From the NCBI RefSeq assembly GCF_001724605.1, contig NZ_MEEX01000013.1:124001-188000 (forward strand): 64,000 nt of DNA. Direction: 5' to 3'. Origin of the DNA: Phenylobacterium sp. SCN 70-31 (lineage in GTDB: Bacteria; Pseudomonadota; Alphaproteobacteria; Caulobacterales; Caulobacteraceae). The number at the start of each line of letters is the position of its first letter. Position 1 is the first letter of the stretch. The notes under the pieces were generated by a model, which saw only the letters and a program-made list of their open reading frames with translations, made no database searches and had not been told where the DNA came from. Made by a program: the position numbers and the translations under genes. Of this stretch, positions 20,401 through 30,898 are shown one piece after another.

Positions 20401-21022
20401 GTTCAGCTACCACGGCCTGGCCTATGCGGGCTGGTCGGACGGTCCCTACTATGTGAGCGGCGTCGTCCAGGCCGGGCGCGACGTCTACAAGACCACCCGG
20501 GTCGTGGGGCTGGGGACCGGCGCGGCTCCCGCCTACGCCAAGCCCGAGGGCTCCTCCTATGCCGTGGACATCGAGGCCGGGCGCAGGTTCGCGCTCGCGG
20601 CGGCCGACGTCACCCTGGCGGCGGGCCTCTCGGCCGACCGGCTGAAGCGCGACGGCGTGGCCGAGGCGGGGGACGCCCGCGTGGCGCTGCGCTTCGCGGG
20701 CCTCGAGCGCGACGCCGTCCAGGCGCGGGTGGGGGTGCGGGCCGAGCGCGTGGTGCGGCTCGGGACCTCGGAGCTGAAGCCCTACGCTTCCGCCTTCGTA
20801 CTGCAGGAACTGGACGGGTCGCGCACGCGGCTGGACGCCAGCCTGATGGGTGCGGGCTTCCAGGTCGCGTCGAGCGCGCCGGGCCGCATGTCGGTCGAGG
20901 TCGCGACCGGCTTCGAGGCGTCGGTAGGCGACCGCAGCCGCGTGCGCGTCGGCTACCGCTACGAAGGCGCCCGCGAGGCCCAGGCGCACGCGCTCAGCCT
21001 GACGGGCGTCGTGACCTGGTAG
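17447..21022 (+). CDS. Autotransporter (type Va) outer membrane protein
   Basis: Large self-secreting surface protein of about 1191 residues. The start at 17447 has GAGGGGA upstream. An extended signal peptide covers about residues 1-50, with hydrophobic core LLAALLAGTALSAAAAPALA. A unique N-terminal domain of about 280 residues follows. The passenger then has several autotransporter-associated beta-strand repeats at about residues 370-750 (phrases like DGRLVKTGAGVLELSG, DGRLVKVGAGVLALTG, GGLRKTGTGVLILEG), expected to form a beta-helix stalk. The C-terminal roughly 280 residues form a 12-strand beta-barrel translocator (AEAQVWATFTGG onward) ending in an aromatic residue (GVVTW). No protease or esterase motif was seen, so adhesin or structural roles are likely. 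Confidence 0.9.
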   Translation: MLLMDVARAGAEAYGQVLSGAPANRGPRLLAALLAGTALSAAAAPALAQSVVLQGGYLKIGVNEKGTLGTGGTVRPGILYDGTGSGTFNPDYDYLTPGSPMEGFVLKGTGSGGAFTATNNNASLGGASIAGSLTSYNGAEYEGTTFDQRVVWTGTFGTVLTVTHDYHFDENGQQLSIVTKITALEDISDLAFVRFTDPDAIAAPGDSSATNNFQGSGDIPGTDLIYAEALVSKYVIGLYSNDPTPRVTGAPGFTADPTGYLAGTFLGDGDYTIGMGFTIGSLLNGDSITLNYQYIFGTDIAAAVAANGGGGSPVAEAPRNIAGGSVSAEDLAGGGVLPIFDGGSLKLASDALVGLDFTVTANGGSIDTAGHNMIMTGAIAGDGRLVKTGAGVLELSGLNSFMGVTVAQGVLAVGADTALGREGADLVIDDQAAVRATGDAVISRAVTLSGGEAIFDTQANELILTGPVSGDGRLVKVGAGVLALTGANTFGGVSVTEGAVAIASEAALGAPGGLLSLAGEGRLITLAPMTLEREVRFESGAATVEVAGGPVTLAGALTGGGGLRKTGTGVLILEGASSLSGLDIVDGTLVAASSSALGAADGAIVLREGARFTAGNDLNVSQSLAVAGGDARVDTGAHTVTVTGALRGDNCLIKVGSGTLNLLAPGANAIGACVQEGRLSFNNLFEGDVRVDAGGVAGGSGFILGDVTVDGVLAPGNSPGRMVVAGSVALGAGGRLDLDIDGSTPGVGAGRYDTLVLTGANSVFTAAGAIAPITRGITGEATNNYTPPIGATFQVVTAEGGVIGRFDSLLQPATGLPANGRFEVVYRPNAVILAVTPDRYAALPAGVVNARAVGAAADALRASGATAFTDALIGLDEVRIAGALHGAAGEIHADAVEAVLRGNRAARRLAAVRGALNGAEAQVWATFTGGTREVGADGVAGRYRDDRAGVVVGADRQVGDKVRAGVAVSYGEAEIKAGRLGSGRAFSYHGLAYAGWSDGPYYVSGVVQAGRDVYKTTRVVGLGTGAAPAYAKPEGSSYAVDIEAGRRFALAAADVTLAAGLSADRLKRDGVAEAGDARVALRFAGLERDAVQARVGVRAERVVRLGTSELKPYASAFVLQELDGSRTRLDASLMGAGFQVASSAPGRMSVEVATGFEASVGDRSRVRVGYRYEGAREAQAHALSLTGVVTW

Positions 21023-21030
21023 GGTGGACG

Positions 21031-21060
21031 CCGGCGCCCGACCGCCCGGTCAGGCGCCGG
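21031..21060. terminator. GC-rich inverted repeat between convergent genes
   Basis: CCGGCGCC at 21031-21038 and GGCGCCGG at 21053-21060 are perfect 8-base complements with a 14-base loop. They lie between the converging autotransporter and rhodanese stops, the latter falling in the loop. There is no T-run on either side, so at most this is a weak or rho-assisted bidirectional terminator. Confidence 0.35.
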
Positions 21061-21919
21061 TCTCCATCGGCAGGTCGGGGTCGCGGACCCATTCCGACAT
21101 CGAGCCGTCGTAGACCGCGACGGCGGGGTGGCCCAGGCGGACGAGGGCCAGCGCGTCCATCGTCGCCGAGATGCCGCCGCCGCAGTAGCAGATGACGCGG
21201 GGACGCCCCAGCGCGCCCACCGCTTCGAACAGGTCGCGCAAGTCGGTGTCGGGACGGTAGCGGCCAGTGTCGTCCAGCAGCCCGGCGTAGGGGACGTTCA
21301 CGCTGCCTGCGATATGGCCGCGGCGGCCGTAGTTCGCGCCGGAGTCGCCGCTGTGGACGCCGGGGGGCAGGGCGTTGATCGTGCAGACGCCGCCGTCGCC
21401 GATGGCGGCCAGGACCTCGGCCTTGCCCGCCCAGGCTCCGGGACGGTCCGAGAGCGCGAGTGTCGCGGGCGGATAGCGGCGCGTCCCGGACTCGGTGGGG
21501 CGACCCTCGGCGGTCCAGGCGGCCAGCCCGCCGTCCAGCACCGCGACGGTCTCGAAGCCGGCCGCGCGCAGCATCCACCACAGGCGCGTGGCCCACATGG
21601 GCGTCGTGCTGCTGTAGACCACGACGCGGGAGTCCCGTCCGATGCCGGCCGCGCCCAGCGCCGGGGCCAGGCGGTCGGCGGGCAGATGGGTGAAGTTGAG
21701 CGGCGAGGCCGCGTCCGACAGATCGGCCGCGAGGTCGAGAAAGGCGGCCCCGGGGATGTGGGCGGCCTCATAGTCGGCGCGGCCGCTCTCCACACGGTAG
21801 GGGCCTGGTGTCGCGGGACGCAGGTGGACCGTCGCGTCGAAGATGCGCAGGTCCGGGTCGTCCAGGTGCGCCTGGAGCCATGCCGTGGAGACCAGCCCCC
21901 GACCGTCCCATCCATCCAT
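21050..21919 (-). CDS. Sulfurtransferase with two rhodanese domains
   Basis: Thiosulfate or 3-mercaptopyruvate sulfurtransferase (SseA-like). The 289-residue protein has an inactive N-terminal rhodanese domain to about residue 150 (LVSTAWLQAHLDDPDLRIFD, HIPGAAFLDL, VVVYSSTTPMWATRLWW). The active C-terminal domain has the cysteine in RVICYCGGGISAT near residue 244. The loop CGGGIS differs from both the CRKGVT of thiosulfate-type and the CGSGVTA typical of mercaptopyruvate-type enzymes, so the donor is uncertain. It converges on the autotransporter, leaving 27 bases between the two stop codons. Confidence 0.88.
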   Translation of the reverse strand: MDGWDGRGLVSTAWLQAHLDDPDLRIFDATVHLRPATPGPYRVESGRADYEAAHIPGAAFLDLAADLSDAASPLNFTHLPADRLAPALGAAGIGRDSRVVVYSSTTPMWATRLWWMLRAAGFETVAVLDGGLAAWTAEGRPTESGTRRYPPATLALSDRPGAWAGKAEVLAAIGDGGVCTINALPPGVHSGDSGANYGRRGHIAGSVNVPYAGLLDDTGRYRPDTDLRDLFEAVGALGRPRVICYCGGGISATMDALALVRLGHPAVAVYDGSMSEWVRDPDLPMETGA

Positions 21920-21968
21920 ACTGCGTCCTCCCGTTATGCTGGTTGGCGGCAGGGTAGGCAGGAAGGCG

Positions 21969-22874
21969 TCAGGCGGGAAGGGCGGGGCCGGGCGGCGGCG
22001 GCGTCTTCGCCCCTTCGGCGACGAGCCAGTCGCGGAAGCGGCCCAGCGCGCGGCCCTCGGCGCCCGGCGCCGTCAGCATGGCGAAGGCGCTGCCCGACGC
22101 CCGGAATCCGAGCGGGGCGACGAGCCGCCCCGACTGCACCTCGCCGATGCACAGTGGCCAGGAGACGACCGCGGCCCCAAGGCCGGCGACGGCCGCGTCC
22201 TGCGCGAAATGCACGTGCGGGAACGTCCGCTCGGCGGCTGGCGGCAGTTCGACTCCGGCGTGCTCGGCGAAGACGGGCCAGGCCTCGGGGTGGGTGGCGG
22301 CCGCGAGGCGCGGGGCCCGCAGGGGGTCGTTTCCCGATCGCACCGCCATCTCGGGCGACATCACCGCGCCCAGGGCGTTGCGGATGAAGGGCGTACAGTC
22401 GGCCGCCTCTGCGCGCGCCAGGGGGACGATGCGCACGACTGCCTGGGCGCCGCGATGGGCCGTGGCGTGGGCGGCGAGTTCCGAGAGGTGGAGGCGCACT
22501 TCGGGGTGGGCCGCCTGGAAGCCGGCGAGGCGCGGGATCAGCCATTTCACCGACAGGCTGGCGTTGACGGCGACGTGCAGGTCCTCGGCGCCGGTGCGGA
22601 CGCGGCGCACGGCGCCGGCGATCTGATCGAAGGCCTCGGTGAGGGGCGCCATCAGTTCGCGCCCGGCGTCGGTGAGCTCCAGCCGGTTCTTCGGGCCTGA
22701 GAACAGTTTCACGCCCAGGGCCGCTTCCAGCGCCTTCACCTGACGGCTGACGGCCGAGTGGGTGACGGAAAGCTCCTCCGCGGCCAGCGTCACCCGCCCG
22801 GTGCGAGCGACCGCCTCGAAGGCGCGCAGGGCGTTGAGGGATGGCAGCGCACCAGATGTGAGATTTTCGAACAT
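21969..22874 (-). CDS. LysR family transcriptional regulator (GcvA-like)
   Basis: DNA-binding regulator with an N-terminal winged helix-turn-helix at about residues 10-68 (ALRAFEAVARTGRVTLAAEE, LSVTHSAVSRQVKALEAAL) and a C-terminal periplasmic-binding-like effector domain. The start at 22874 gives MFENLTSGALPSLNAL and 301 residues, the standard LysR length. The sequence resembles the GcvA/AmpR branch (SLNALRAFEAVAR, LPSL). It is divergent from a methyltransferase/MFS gene pair across 54 bases, the classic layout for a LysR protein controlling its neighbour. The effector is unknown. Confidence 0.92.
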   Translation of the reverse strand: MFENLTSGALPSLNALRAFEAVARTGRVTLAAEELSVTHSAVSRQVKALEAALGVKLFSGPKNRLELTDAGRELMAPLTEAFDQIAGAVRRVRTGAEDLHVAVNASLSVKWLIPRLAGFQAAHPEVRLHLSELAAHATAHRGAQAVVRIVPLARAEAADCTPFIRNALGAVMSPEMAVRSGNDPLRAPRLAAATHPEAWPVFAEHAGVELPPAAERTFPHVHFAQDAAVAGLGAAVVSWPLCIGEVQSGRLVAPLGFRASGSAFAMLTAPGAEGRALGRFRDWLVAEGAKTPPPPGPALPA

Positions 22875-22928
22875 TGAAGGCCAAATAAGTCGATTTCCTC
22901 GCGTCGGCAATCCGGGCATAGGCTGGTC

Positions 22929-23722
22929 ATGGAAGACCCCACGCCCTCTCAGCCTCTCGCCCGGGTGGATTACGACCGGGTCCAGCACCAGCAGTACGCC
23001 CGGGGCCGCGCCCTGCCGGCCGATGCGATCGCCCGCTACATGACAGTCTTCGCCGAGCACCTGCCGGCGCGGCGACCGCTGACCGGCGTCGATCTGGGCT
23101 CGGGGACCGGACGGTTCACCCCGGCGCTGGCCGAGGCCTTCGGCGGTCCGATCCACGGCGTGGAGCCGGCGGACGGGATGCGACGCGCCGCCGAAGCGGG
23201 CGGGCGGCACGACCGCGTCGCCTATCTGGCCGGGCGCGCCGAGGCGATCCCGCTGCCGGACGCTTCGGCCGACTTCGTCCTGATGTTCCTCTCGTACCAC
23301 CACGTGGCCGACAAGCCGGCGGCGGCGCGGGAGATCGGACGCGTGCTGAAGCCCGGCGGCCGGCTGATCCTGCGCAGCACCTTCCGCGACCGGATTCCCG
23401 ATCACTGGTGGCGGAGCTACTTCCCCGGAAGCTGGGCCGTGGAACGCGCCATGTTCCCGAGCGAGGCCGAGGCCCGGGCGCTGTTCGAGGCGGCGGGCTT
23501 CCGGACCATGGCCTCCGTCCAGATGGAATTGCCGTTCGAGGGCGACATGGCCGCTGCGGTCGCGCGGCTGAAGCTGCGCGCGGTCTCGGTGTTCGAACAC
23601 CTCTCCGAGGCGGAACTGACCGAAGGCTTCGGCCGCCTGGACGCCGATCTGGCGGCCGGGGCCATCGCGGAGAAGCCCACCTACGGGGATTTCGTCGTCT
23701 TCGCATACGGCGACGGTGCGGA

Positions 23723-23726
<4 letters not shown>
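22929..23726 (+). CDS. Class I SAM-dependent methyltransferase
   Basis: Small-molecule-type methyltransferase of 265 residues (Methyltransf_11 group). The SAM loop GVDLGSGTGRFTPAL lies near residue 54, the acidic residue ending strand 2 in IHGVEPADGM near 78, and the post-II region LPDASADFVLMFLSYHHV near 116. VLKPGGRLILRSTF follows near 143. The C-terminal third (FPGSWAVERAMFPSEAEA) is the substrate-facing part and gives no specificity clue. Its stop overlaps the MFS start by four bases, so the two are coupled. The divergent LysR gene probably controls it. Confidence 0.88.
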
Positions 23727-26445
<2,719 letters not shown>

Positions 26446-26469
26446 GTCGGAGCGAGAAGGGAGGCGGTC

Positions 26470-26874
26470 ATGGGCGGTGAGGTGGCGGTGGAACTGAAGC
26501 TGCTGGGCGTGGCGGCGATCCTGGGACTGGTCCAGCTTCTGTGGTCCGCCGCCGCCGCGCGTCGGCAGCAGAACCTGAAGTGGGCGGCGGGGCCGCGCGA
26601 CACGCCCATGCCGATCACCGGCGTGGCCGCGCGCCTGCACCGGGCGTTCTGGAACTTCGCTGAGACCTTCCCCTTCTTCGCCGCCGGGGTGCTGGGCTGC
26701 GCGGCCGCGGGGCGGCTGGGCGGAGATCTCACGGTGTGGGGAGCCGGTCTCTACGTGGCGGGCCGTGCGCTCTACGCTCCGCTGTACGCTTCGGGTGTGC
26801 CGTTGGCGCGAACGCTGGTGTGGTTCGTCTCCATGATCGGGCTGGTGATGCTGCTCGTCGCGCTCGTCAGGTGA
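26470..26874 (+). CDS. MAPEG family membrane protein
   Basis: Small integral membrane protein of 134 residues with four predicted helices: residues 8-28, 62-82, 85-105 and 112-133. Family signatures are the basic first loop (RRQQNLKWAAGPRD) and RLHRAFWNFAETFPFF, which corresponds to the conserved RA-N-E-P stretch of MAPEG proteins (glutathione-related membrane enzymes in eukaryotes; function largely unknown in bacteria). It starts 24 bases after guaB and abuts the RsmB-like gene. Confidence 0.85.
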   Translation: MGGEVAVELKLLGVAAILGLVQLLWSAAAARRQQNLKWAAGPRDTPMPITGVAARLHRAFWNFAETFPFFAAGVLGCAAAGRLGGDLTVWGAGLYVAGRALYAPLYASGVPLARTLVWFVSMIGLVMLLVALVR

Positions 26875-26877
26875 GTG

Positions 26878-28155
26878 ATGCGTGACGGCGGGCGGCTGGC
26901 CGCGGCGATAGAGGTCCTGGACGAGATCGAGACGCGGCGCCGGCCCGTGCGCCTGGCCCTGAAGGTCTGGGGCGACGCCGCGCGCTACGCCGGGGCCAAG
27001 GACCGGGCCTGGGTTTCCGGCCTGGTGCTGGACGTCCTGCGCCGCCGCCGCTCGCTGGGCTGGCGGATGGGACAGGACACCTCGCGCGCCGCGGCGCTGG
27101 CGGCGCTGCGCTTCATCTGGGGCTGGCCTGTCGAGCGCGTGGCCGAGGCTGCGGGCGATGCGCCGCACGGGCCTGGACCGCTCACGGACGACGAGCAGGC
27201 CGCGCTGGCGACGCCCCGCGATCTGACCGAGGCGCCGGCGCCGGTTCGAGGCGACTATCCCGACTGGCTGGACGCGGCGCTGGCGCGGGTGTTCGGCGAC
27301 GTGCGGGCCGAGGAGGGCGCGGCCCTGGCCGAGCGCGCGCCCGTGGACCTGCGGGTCAACACGCTGAAGACCGATCCGCCCCGGGCGCTGAAGGCCCTGG
27401 CGTCGTTCGATCCCGTCGTCCCCGGCCTGGCGCCCGACGCCGTGCGCATCCCGGCCCCCGACGCCGCCGCCCGCTCGGGCGCGGTCGAGGCGATCCCGCA
27501 GTTCGGCAAGGGCTGGTTCGAGGTGCAGGATCTGGGAAGTCAGGTCGCCGCCCTGGCTGCGGGCGAGGTGAAAGGCGCGCAGGTGCTGGATCTCTGCGCC
27601 GGCGGCGGCGGCAAGACCCTCGCCCTGGCGGCGGCCATGGCCAACACGGGCCAGATCTACGCCTACGATTCCGATGCCCGGCGACTGGCCGACACGGTTC
27701 GGCGCGGCGATCGGGCCGGGGTCCGCAGCCTTCAGGTGCGCACGCCGTTGAACCCGGACCCGCTGAAGGGCCTGGAGGGGCGGATGGACGTGGTCTTCAT
27801 CGACGCGCCCTGCACGGGCACGGGCTCGTGGCGCCGCCATCCCGACACCAAGTGGCGGCTGACGCCCGAGGCGCTGGCGAAACGCCAGGCCGACCAGGAC
27901 GCGGTGCTGGACGATGGCGCGGCGTTCGTGAAGCCCGGCGGCCGCATCGTCTACGTCACCTGCTCGGTGCTGTCGGAGGAGGACGAGGACCGGGTCGAGG
28001 CCTTCCTCGCCCGCACACCGGCCTTCGCGCGCCGCCCGGCGACCGCCGACCCGGCGCTGACGCCGTTCCTGACCTCCGCCGGCGACCTGCGCCTCACGCC
28101 GCGCCTCTCGAAGACCGACGGCTTCTACGTGGCCGTGCTGGAGAAGCGGGCATGA
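26878..28155 (+). CDS. RsmB/NOP family rRNA cytosine-C5 methyltransferase
   Basis: SAM-dependent m5C RNA methyltransferase of the RsmB/NOL1/NOP2/Sun group. The ATG at 26878 is three bases after the MAPEG stop; a GTG at 26875 is also in frame. The N-terminal helical region resembles a degenerate NusB-like domain (DEIETRRRPVRLALKVWG). The SAM loop is LDLCAGGGGKTLAL near 237. The two catalytic cysteines are in DAPCTGTGSWRRHPDTKW near 308 and VTCSVLSEEDEDRV near 361. It is about 425 residues. Specificity for 16S C967 (RsmB) versus another cytosine is not provable here. Confidence 0.9.
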   Translation: MRDGGRLAAAIEVLDEIETRRRPVRLALKVWGDAARYAGAKDRAWVSGLVLDVLRRRRSLGWRMGQDTSRAAALAALRFIWGWPVERVAEAAGDAPHGPGPLTDDEQAALATPRDLTEAPAPVRGDYPDWLDAALARVFGDVRAEEGAALAERAPVDLRVNTLKTDPPRALKALASFDPVVPGLAPDAVRIPAPDAAARSGAVEAIPQFGKGWFEVQDLGSQVAALAAGEVKGAQVLDLCAGGGGKTLALAAAMANTGQIYAYDSDARRLADTVRRGDRAGVRSLQVRTPLNPDPLKGLEGRMDVVFIDAPCTGTGSWRRHPDTKWRLTPEALAKRQADQDAVLDDGAAFVKPGGRIVYVTCSVLSEEDEDRVEAFLARTPAFARRPATADPALTPFLTSAGDLRLTPRLSKTDGFYVAVLEKRA

Positions 28156-28204
28156 ACCTCGCCATCCGTCTTTCCTGCGCGCCGCAGGCGGCCTCAATTC
28201 AAAC

Positions 28205-28283
28205 CACGGAAAGCCCAGAACGGACCTGCTCCGACCTCCGAAGGATATCTCCGCATCCTTTGGTGTTTTCTGTGTTTTCCGTG
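28205..28283. repeat. Nested inverted repeat between RsmB-like gene and guaA
   Basis: The outer arms CACGGAAAGCCCAGAA (28205-28220) and TTCTGTGTTTTCCGTG (28268-28283) are complementary at 14 of 16 positions. Inside them CCGAAGGAT (28238-28246) pairs with ATCCTTTGG (28255-28263) around an 8-base loop, with one G-U pair. The composition is AT-richer than the genes on either side. It looks like a REP- or MITE-like dispersed intergenic element or a structured RNA segment upstream of guaA. Only one copy was seen in this window. Confidence 0.6.
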
Positions 28284-28330
28284 CTTCCAAAAAACGCTGA
28301 CACGCCAACGATCTCGACGAACGGAACGCC

Positions 28331-29890
28331 ATGACAGAAGCCCATCACGAACGCGTCCTGATCGTCGATTTCGGCAGCCAGGTGACCCAGCTCATCGCGC
28401 GCCGCGTGCGCGAGAGCGGCGTCTATTGCGAGATCCACCCCTACGACAAGGCCGAGGCGGCGCTGGCGGCGATGCGGCCCAAGGCGATCATCCTGTCGGG
28501 CGGGCCGGCCAGCGTGCACGAGGCCGAGAGCCCCGCGGCGGCGAAGGCGCTGTTCGACGCCGGCGTGCCCGTGCTGGGCATCTGCTATGGCGAGCAGACC
28601 ATGTGCGCCGAGCTGGGCGGCCGGGTCGAGCCGGGGACGACGCGGGAGTTCGGCCGCGCCGAGATCGAGGTCATGCGCGAAAGCCCGCTGCTCGAAGGGC
28701 TGGGCGGCGCAGGGCATCGAGAGACCGTCTGGATGAGCCACGGCGACAAGGTCACGGCCCTGCCGCCCGGCTTCGAGACGGTGGCGGTTTCCGAGGGCTC
28801 GCCGTTCGCGGTGGTGGCCGACGAGGGGCGGCGCTTCTATGGCATCCAGTTCCATCCCGAGGTGGCGCATACGCCGCGCGGCGCGCTGATCCTGCGCAAC
28901 TTCACCCACCGGATCGCCGGGCTTTCGGGCGACTGGACGATGGCGTCGTACCGTCAGGAGCAGGTGGCGAAGATCCGCGCGCAGGTGGGCGACGCCAAGG
29001 TGATCTGCGGCCTGTCGGGCGGCGTGGACTCGTCGGTGGCGGCGGTGCTGATCCACGAGGCCATCGGCGACCAGCTCACCTGCGTGTTCGTGGACACCGG
29101 CCTGTTGCGCAAGGACGAGGCGACACAGGTCGTGACCATGTTCCGCGACCACTACAACATTCCGCTGGTCCACGTTGACGCATCAGACCTTTTCCTGGGC
29201 GAGCTAGCGGGCGTCACCGACCCCGAGACCAAGCGCAAGACCATCGGCCGGCTGTTCATCGACGTGTTCGACAAGGAGGCCGGCAAGATCGAGGGGGCCG
29301 CGTTCCTGGCCCAGGGCACGCTCTATCCGGACGTGATCGAGAGCGTTTCGGCCCGGGGCGGCCCCTCGGCGGTGATCAAGAGCCACCACAACGTGGGCGG
29401 CCTGCCGGACTACATGAAGCTGAAGCTGGTGGAGCCGCTGCGGGAACTGTTCAAGGACGAGGTCCGGGCGCTGGGCGTCGAACTGGGCTTGCCGCCCGCG
29501 TTCGTGGGACGCCATCCGTTCCCGGGACCGGGGCTGGCCATCCGGATTCCCGGCGAGATCACGCGCGAGAAGGTGGCCGTGCTCCAGGCGGCCGACGCCA
29601 TCTACCTGGAGGAGATCCGCAAAGCCGGGCTCTACGACTCCATCTGGCAGGCCTTCGCCGTCCTGCTGCCGGTGAAGACCGTGGGCGTCATGGGCGACGC
29701 CCGCACCTACGAGGATGTCCTGGCCCTGCGCGCCGTGACCTCGACCGACGGGATGACCGCCGATTTCTTCGAGTTCCCGTGGGACGTCCTGGGCCGCTGC
29801 GCCACCCGGATCATCAACGAGGTGAGGGGCGTGAACCGCGTCGTCTACGACGTGACCAGCAAGCCGCCCGGCACAATCGAGTGGGAGTAG
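28331..29890 (+). CDS. guaA: GMP synthase (glutamine-hydrolysing)
   Basis: Converts XMP to GMP using ATP and glutamine-derived ammonia. The 519-residue protein has a class I glutamine amidotransferase domain with the nucleophile in [10 protein letters not shown] near residue 86 and the His-Glu pair in FHPEVAHT near 175. The ATP pyrophosphatase P-loop [10 protein letters not shown] is near 227 and the C-terminal dimerisation domain holds [12 protein letters not shown] near 395. It works directly after guaB. An intergenic inverted repeat of about 80 bases ends 47 bases before its start. The rpiB start lies five bases beyond its stop. Confidence 0.97.
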   Translation: MTEAHHERVLIVDFGSQVTQLIARRVRESGVYCEIHPYDKAEAALAAMRPKAIILSGGPASVHEAESPAAAKALFDAGVPVLGICYGEQTMCAELGGRVEPGTTREFGRAEIEVMRESPLLEGLGGAGHRETVWMSHGDKVTALPPGFETVAVSEGSPFAVVADEGRRFYGIQFHPEVAHTPRGALILRNFTHRIAGLSGDWTMASYRQEQVAKIRAQVGDAKVICGLSGGVDSSVAAVLIHEAIGDQLTCVFVDTGLLRKDEATQVVTMFRDHYNIPLVHVDASDLFLGELAGVTDPETKRKTIGRLFIDVFDKEAGKIEGAAFLAQGTLYPDVIESVSARGGPSAVIKSHHNVGGLPDYMKLKLVEPLRELFKDEVRALGVELGLPPAFVGRHPFPGPGLAIRIPGEITREKVAVLQAADAIYLEEIRKAGLYDSIWQAFAVLLPVKTVGVMGDARTYEDVLALRAVTSTDGMTADFFEFPWDVLGRCATRIINEVRGVNRVVYDVTSKPPGTIEWE

Positions 29891-29895
29891 GGCGC

Positions 29896-30345
29896 TTGAC
29901 CGACACCAACCGCATCGTCCTTTCCAGCGACCACAGCGCCATCGCCCTGCGGCAGGCGGTCGCCGCCCATGTCGCGGCCCAGGGGTGGACGGTGGTGGAT
30001 ATCGGACCCACGACGCCGGAGAGCACGCCCTATCCGGAGCATGGCGCGGCGGCGGCGCGGCGTGTCGCCTCGGGCGACTGCCGTTTCGGGATCGTCCTGT
30101 GCGGCACCGGGCAGGGCATCATGATGGCGGCCAACAAGGTGAAGGGCGTGCGCTGCGGCGTCTGCTCCGACACCTTCTCGGCCCGCATGATCCGTCAGCA
30201 CAACGACGCCAACATGCTGGCGATCGGCGCGCGGGTGGTGGGCGAGGGCCTCGCGCTGGACATCGTGGACGCCTTCCTGGCCGCCCCGTTCGACGGCGGC
30301 CGGCACGCGCCGCGCGTGGAGATGATCCGGGCGCTGGAGGAATAG
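29896..30345 (+). CDS. rpiB: Ribose-5-phosphate isomerase B
   Basis: Interconverts ribose-5-phosphate and ribulose-5-phosphate in the pentose phosphate pathway; belongs to the RpiB/LacAB family. The 149-residue protein begins at TTG 29896 (preceded by GGGAG) as MTDTNRIVLSSDHSA. Family features are SSDHSAIALR, VDIGPTTPES, YPEHGAAAARRVASGD, the active-site cysteine in VLCGTGQGIMMAANK near 71, and RQHNDANMLAIGARV. An in-frame GTG at 29881 would overlap guaA. It supplies ribose phosphate used for purine synthesis, consistent with its guaA neighbour. Confidence 0.93.
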   Translation: MTDTNRIVLSSDHSAIALRQAVAAHVAAQGWTVVDIGPTTPESTPYPEHGAAAARRVASGDCRFGIVLCGTGQGIMMAANKVKGVRCGVCSDTFSARMIRQHNDANMLAIGARVVGEGLALDIVDAFLAAPFDGGRHAPRVEMIRALEE

Positions 30346-30416
30346 ACGCCGCCGCTTTCAGGCGGGGCGAATCCGGCGCAAGAGCGGCCGGCCGTCTCGA
30401 AGGGAGCGCTTGCGCC

Positions 30417-30574
30417 GTGGTGGACATCGACGAGATCTATGACGCCGGGTTCGACCGTGAGCGCTTTCCGGGTCTGCTGAAGAAGATCCTGGCGGCCATG
30501 GGCGCACAGTCCGGTCTCCTGGGCTGGTTCGACCTTCAGAACCAGGCGCGGTTCGAGGTGGAGGTGGGGAACGA
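30417..30574 (+). pseudogene. N-terminal remnant of a LuxR-like regulator
   Basis: From GTG 30417 the frame reads VVDIDEIYDAGFDRERF, then PGLLKKILAAMGAQSGLLGW and FEVEVGND. This resembles the N-terminus of LuxR-type regulators common in Caulobacterales, in which an IYxAxFD start and an xGWxD segment precede a long sensor region and a C-terminal helix-turn-helix. After about 52 residues the likeness ends at GND and the frame runs into unrelated residues, stopping at about 30653. No helix-turn-helix remains. An AGGGAG site about ten bases upstream shows the original start signals survive. The family assignment is from memory of the pattern and is moderate. Confidence 0.5.
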
Positions 30575-30793
30575 TCGCACTATAGCCTGGCCGCCGGCGC
30601 CGCTCTCTCCGAGACCAGCCCGGTCCTCACCCATTTCAGGGTGGACGATCTGAATCTGACCCTGCGCACCGCCGATCCCGTCGCGGCCGCCGTGCCCGAG
30701 CCCGGCGCCTGGGCTTTGATGATCCTGGGCTTCGGCGCGGCCGGCGCTGCGCTCAGGCGACGCCGTGGGCTGGCGCTGTCGGCGAGCCTGTAG
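30575..30793 (+). pseudogene. C-terminal remnant of a PEP-CTERM protein
   Basis: In a different frame from the regulator fragment, the sequence reads HYSLAAGAALSETSPVLTH, then FRVDDLNLTLR and VPEPGAWALMILGFGAAGAA, and ends RRRRGLALSASL before TAG at 30791-30793. This is a complete PEP-CTERM sorting tail: the PEP-x-x-W box, a hydrophobic helix and an Arg cluster, as recognised by the exosortase system. There is no start codon, ribosome site or N-terminal secretion signal for it. The body of the gene is missing and the break coincides with the end of the regulator fragment. Confidence 0.75.
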
Positions 30794-30898
30794 GGACGAA
30801 CCGGCGGGGGCGTCCGTGACGGCGGGGTTTCAGCCGACCCGGCTAGGTTCTAAACCGGCGGGAGTCGGCCGCGAGGTCGTAGTCAGAGGCCTGCCGCA

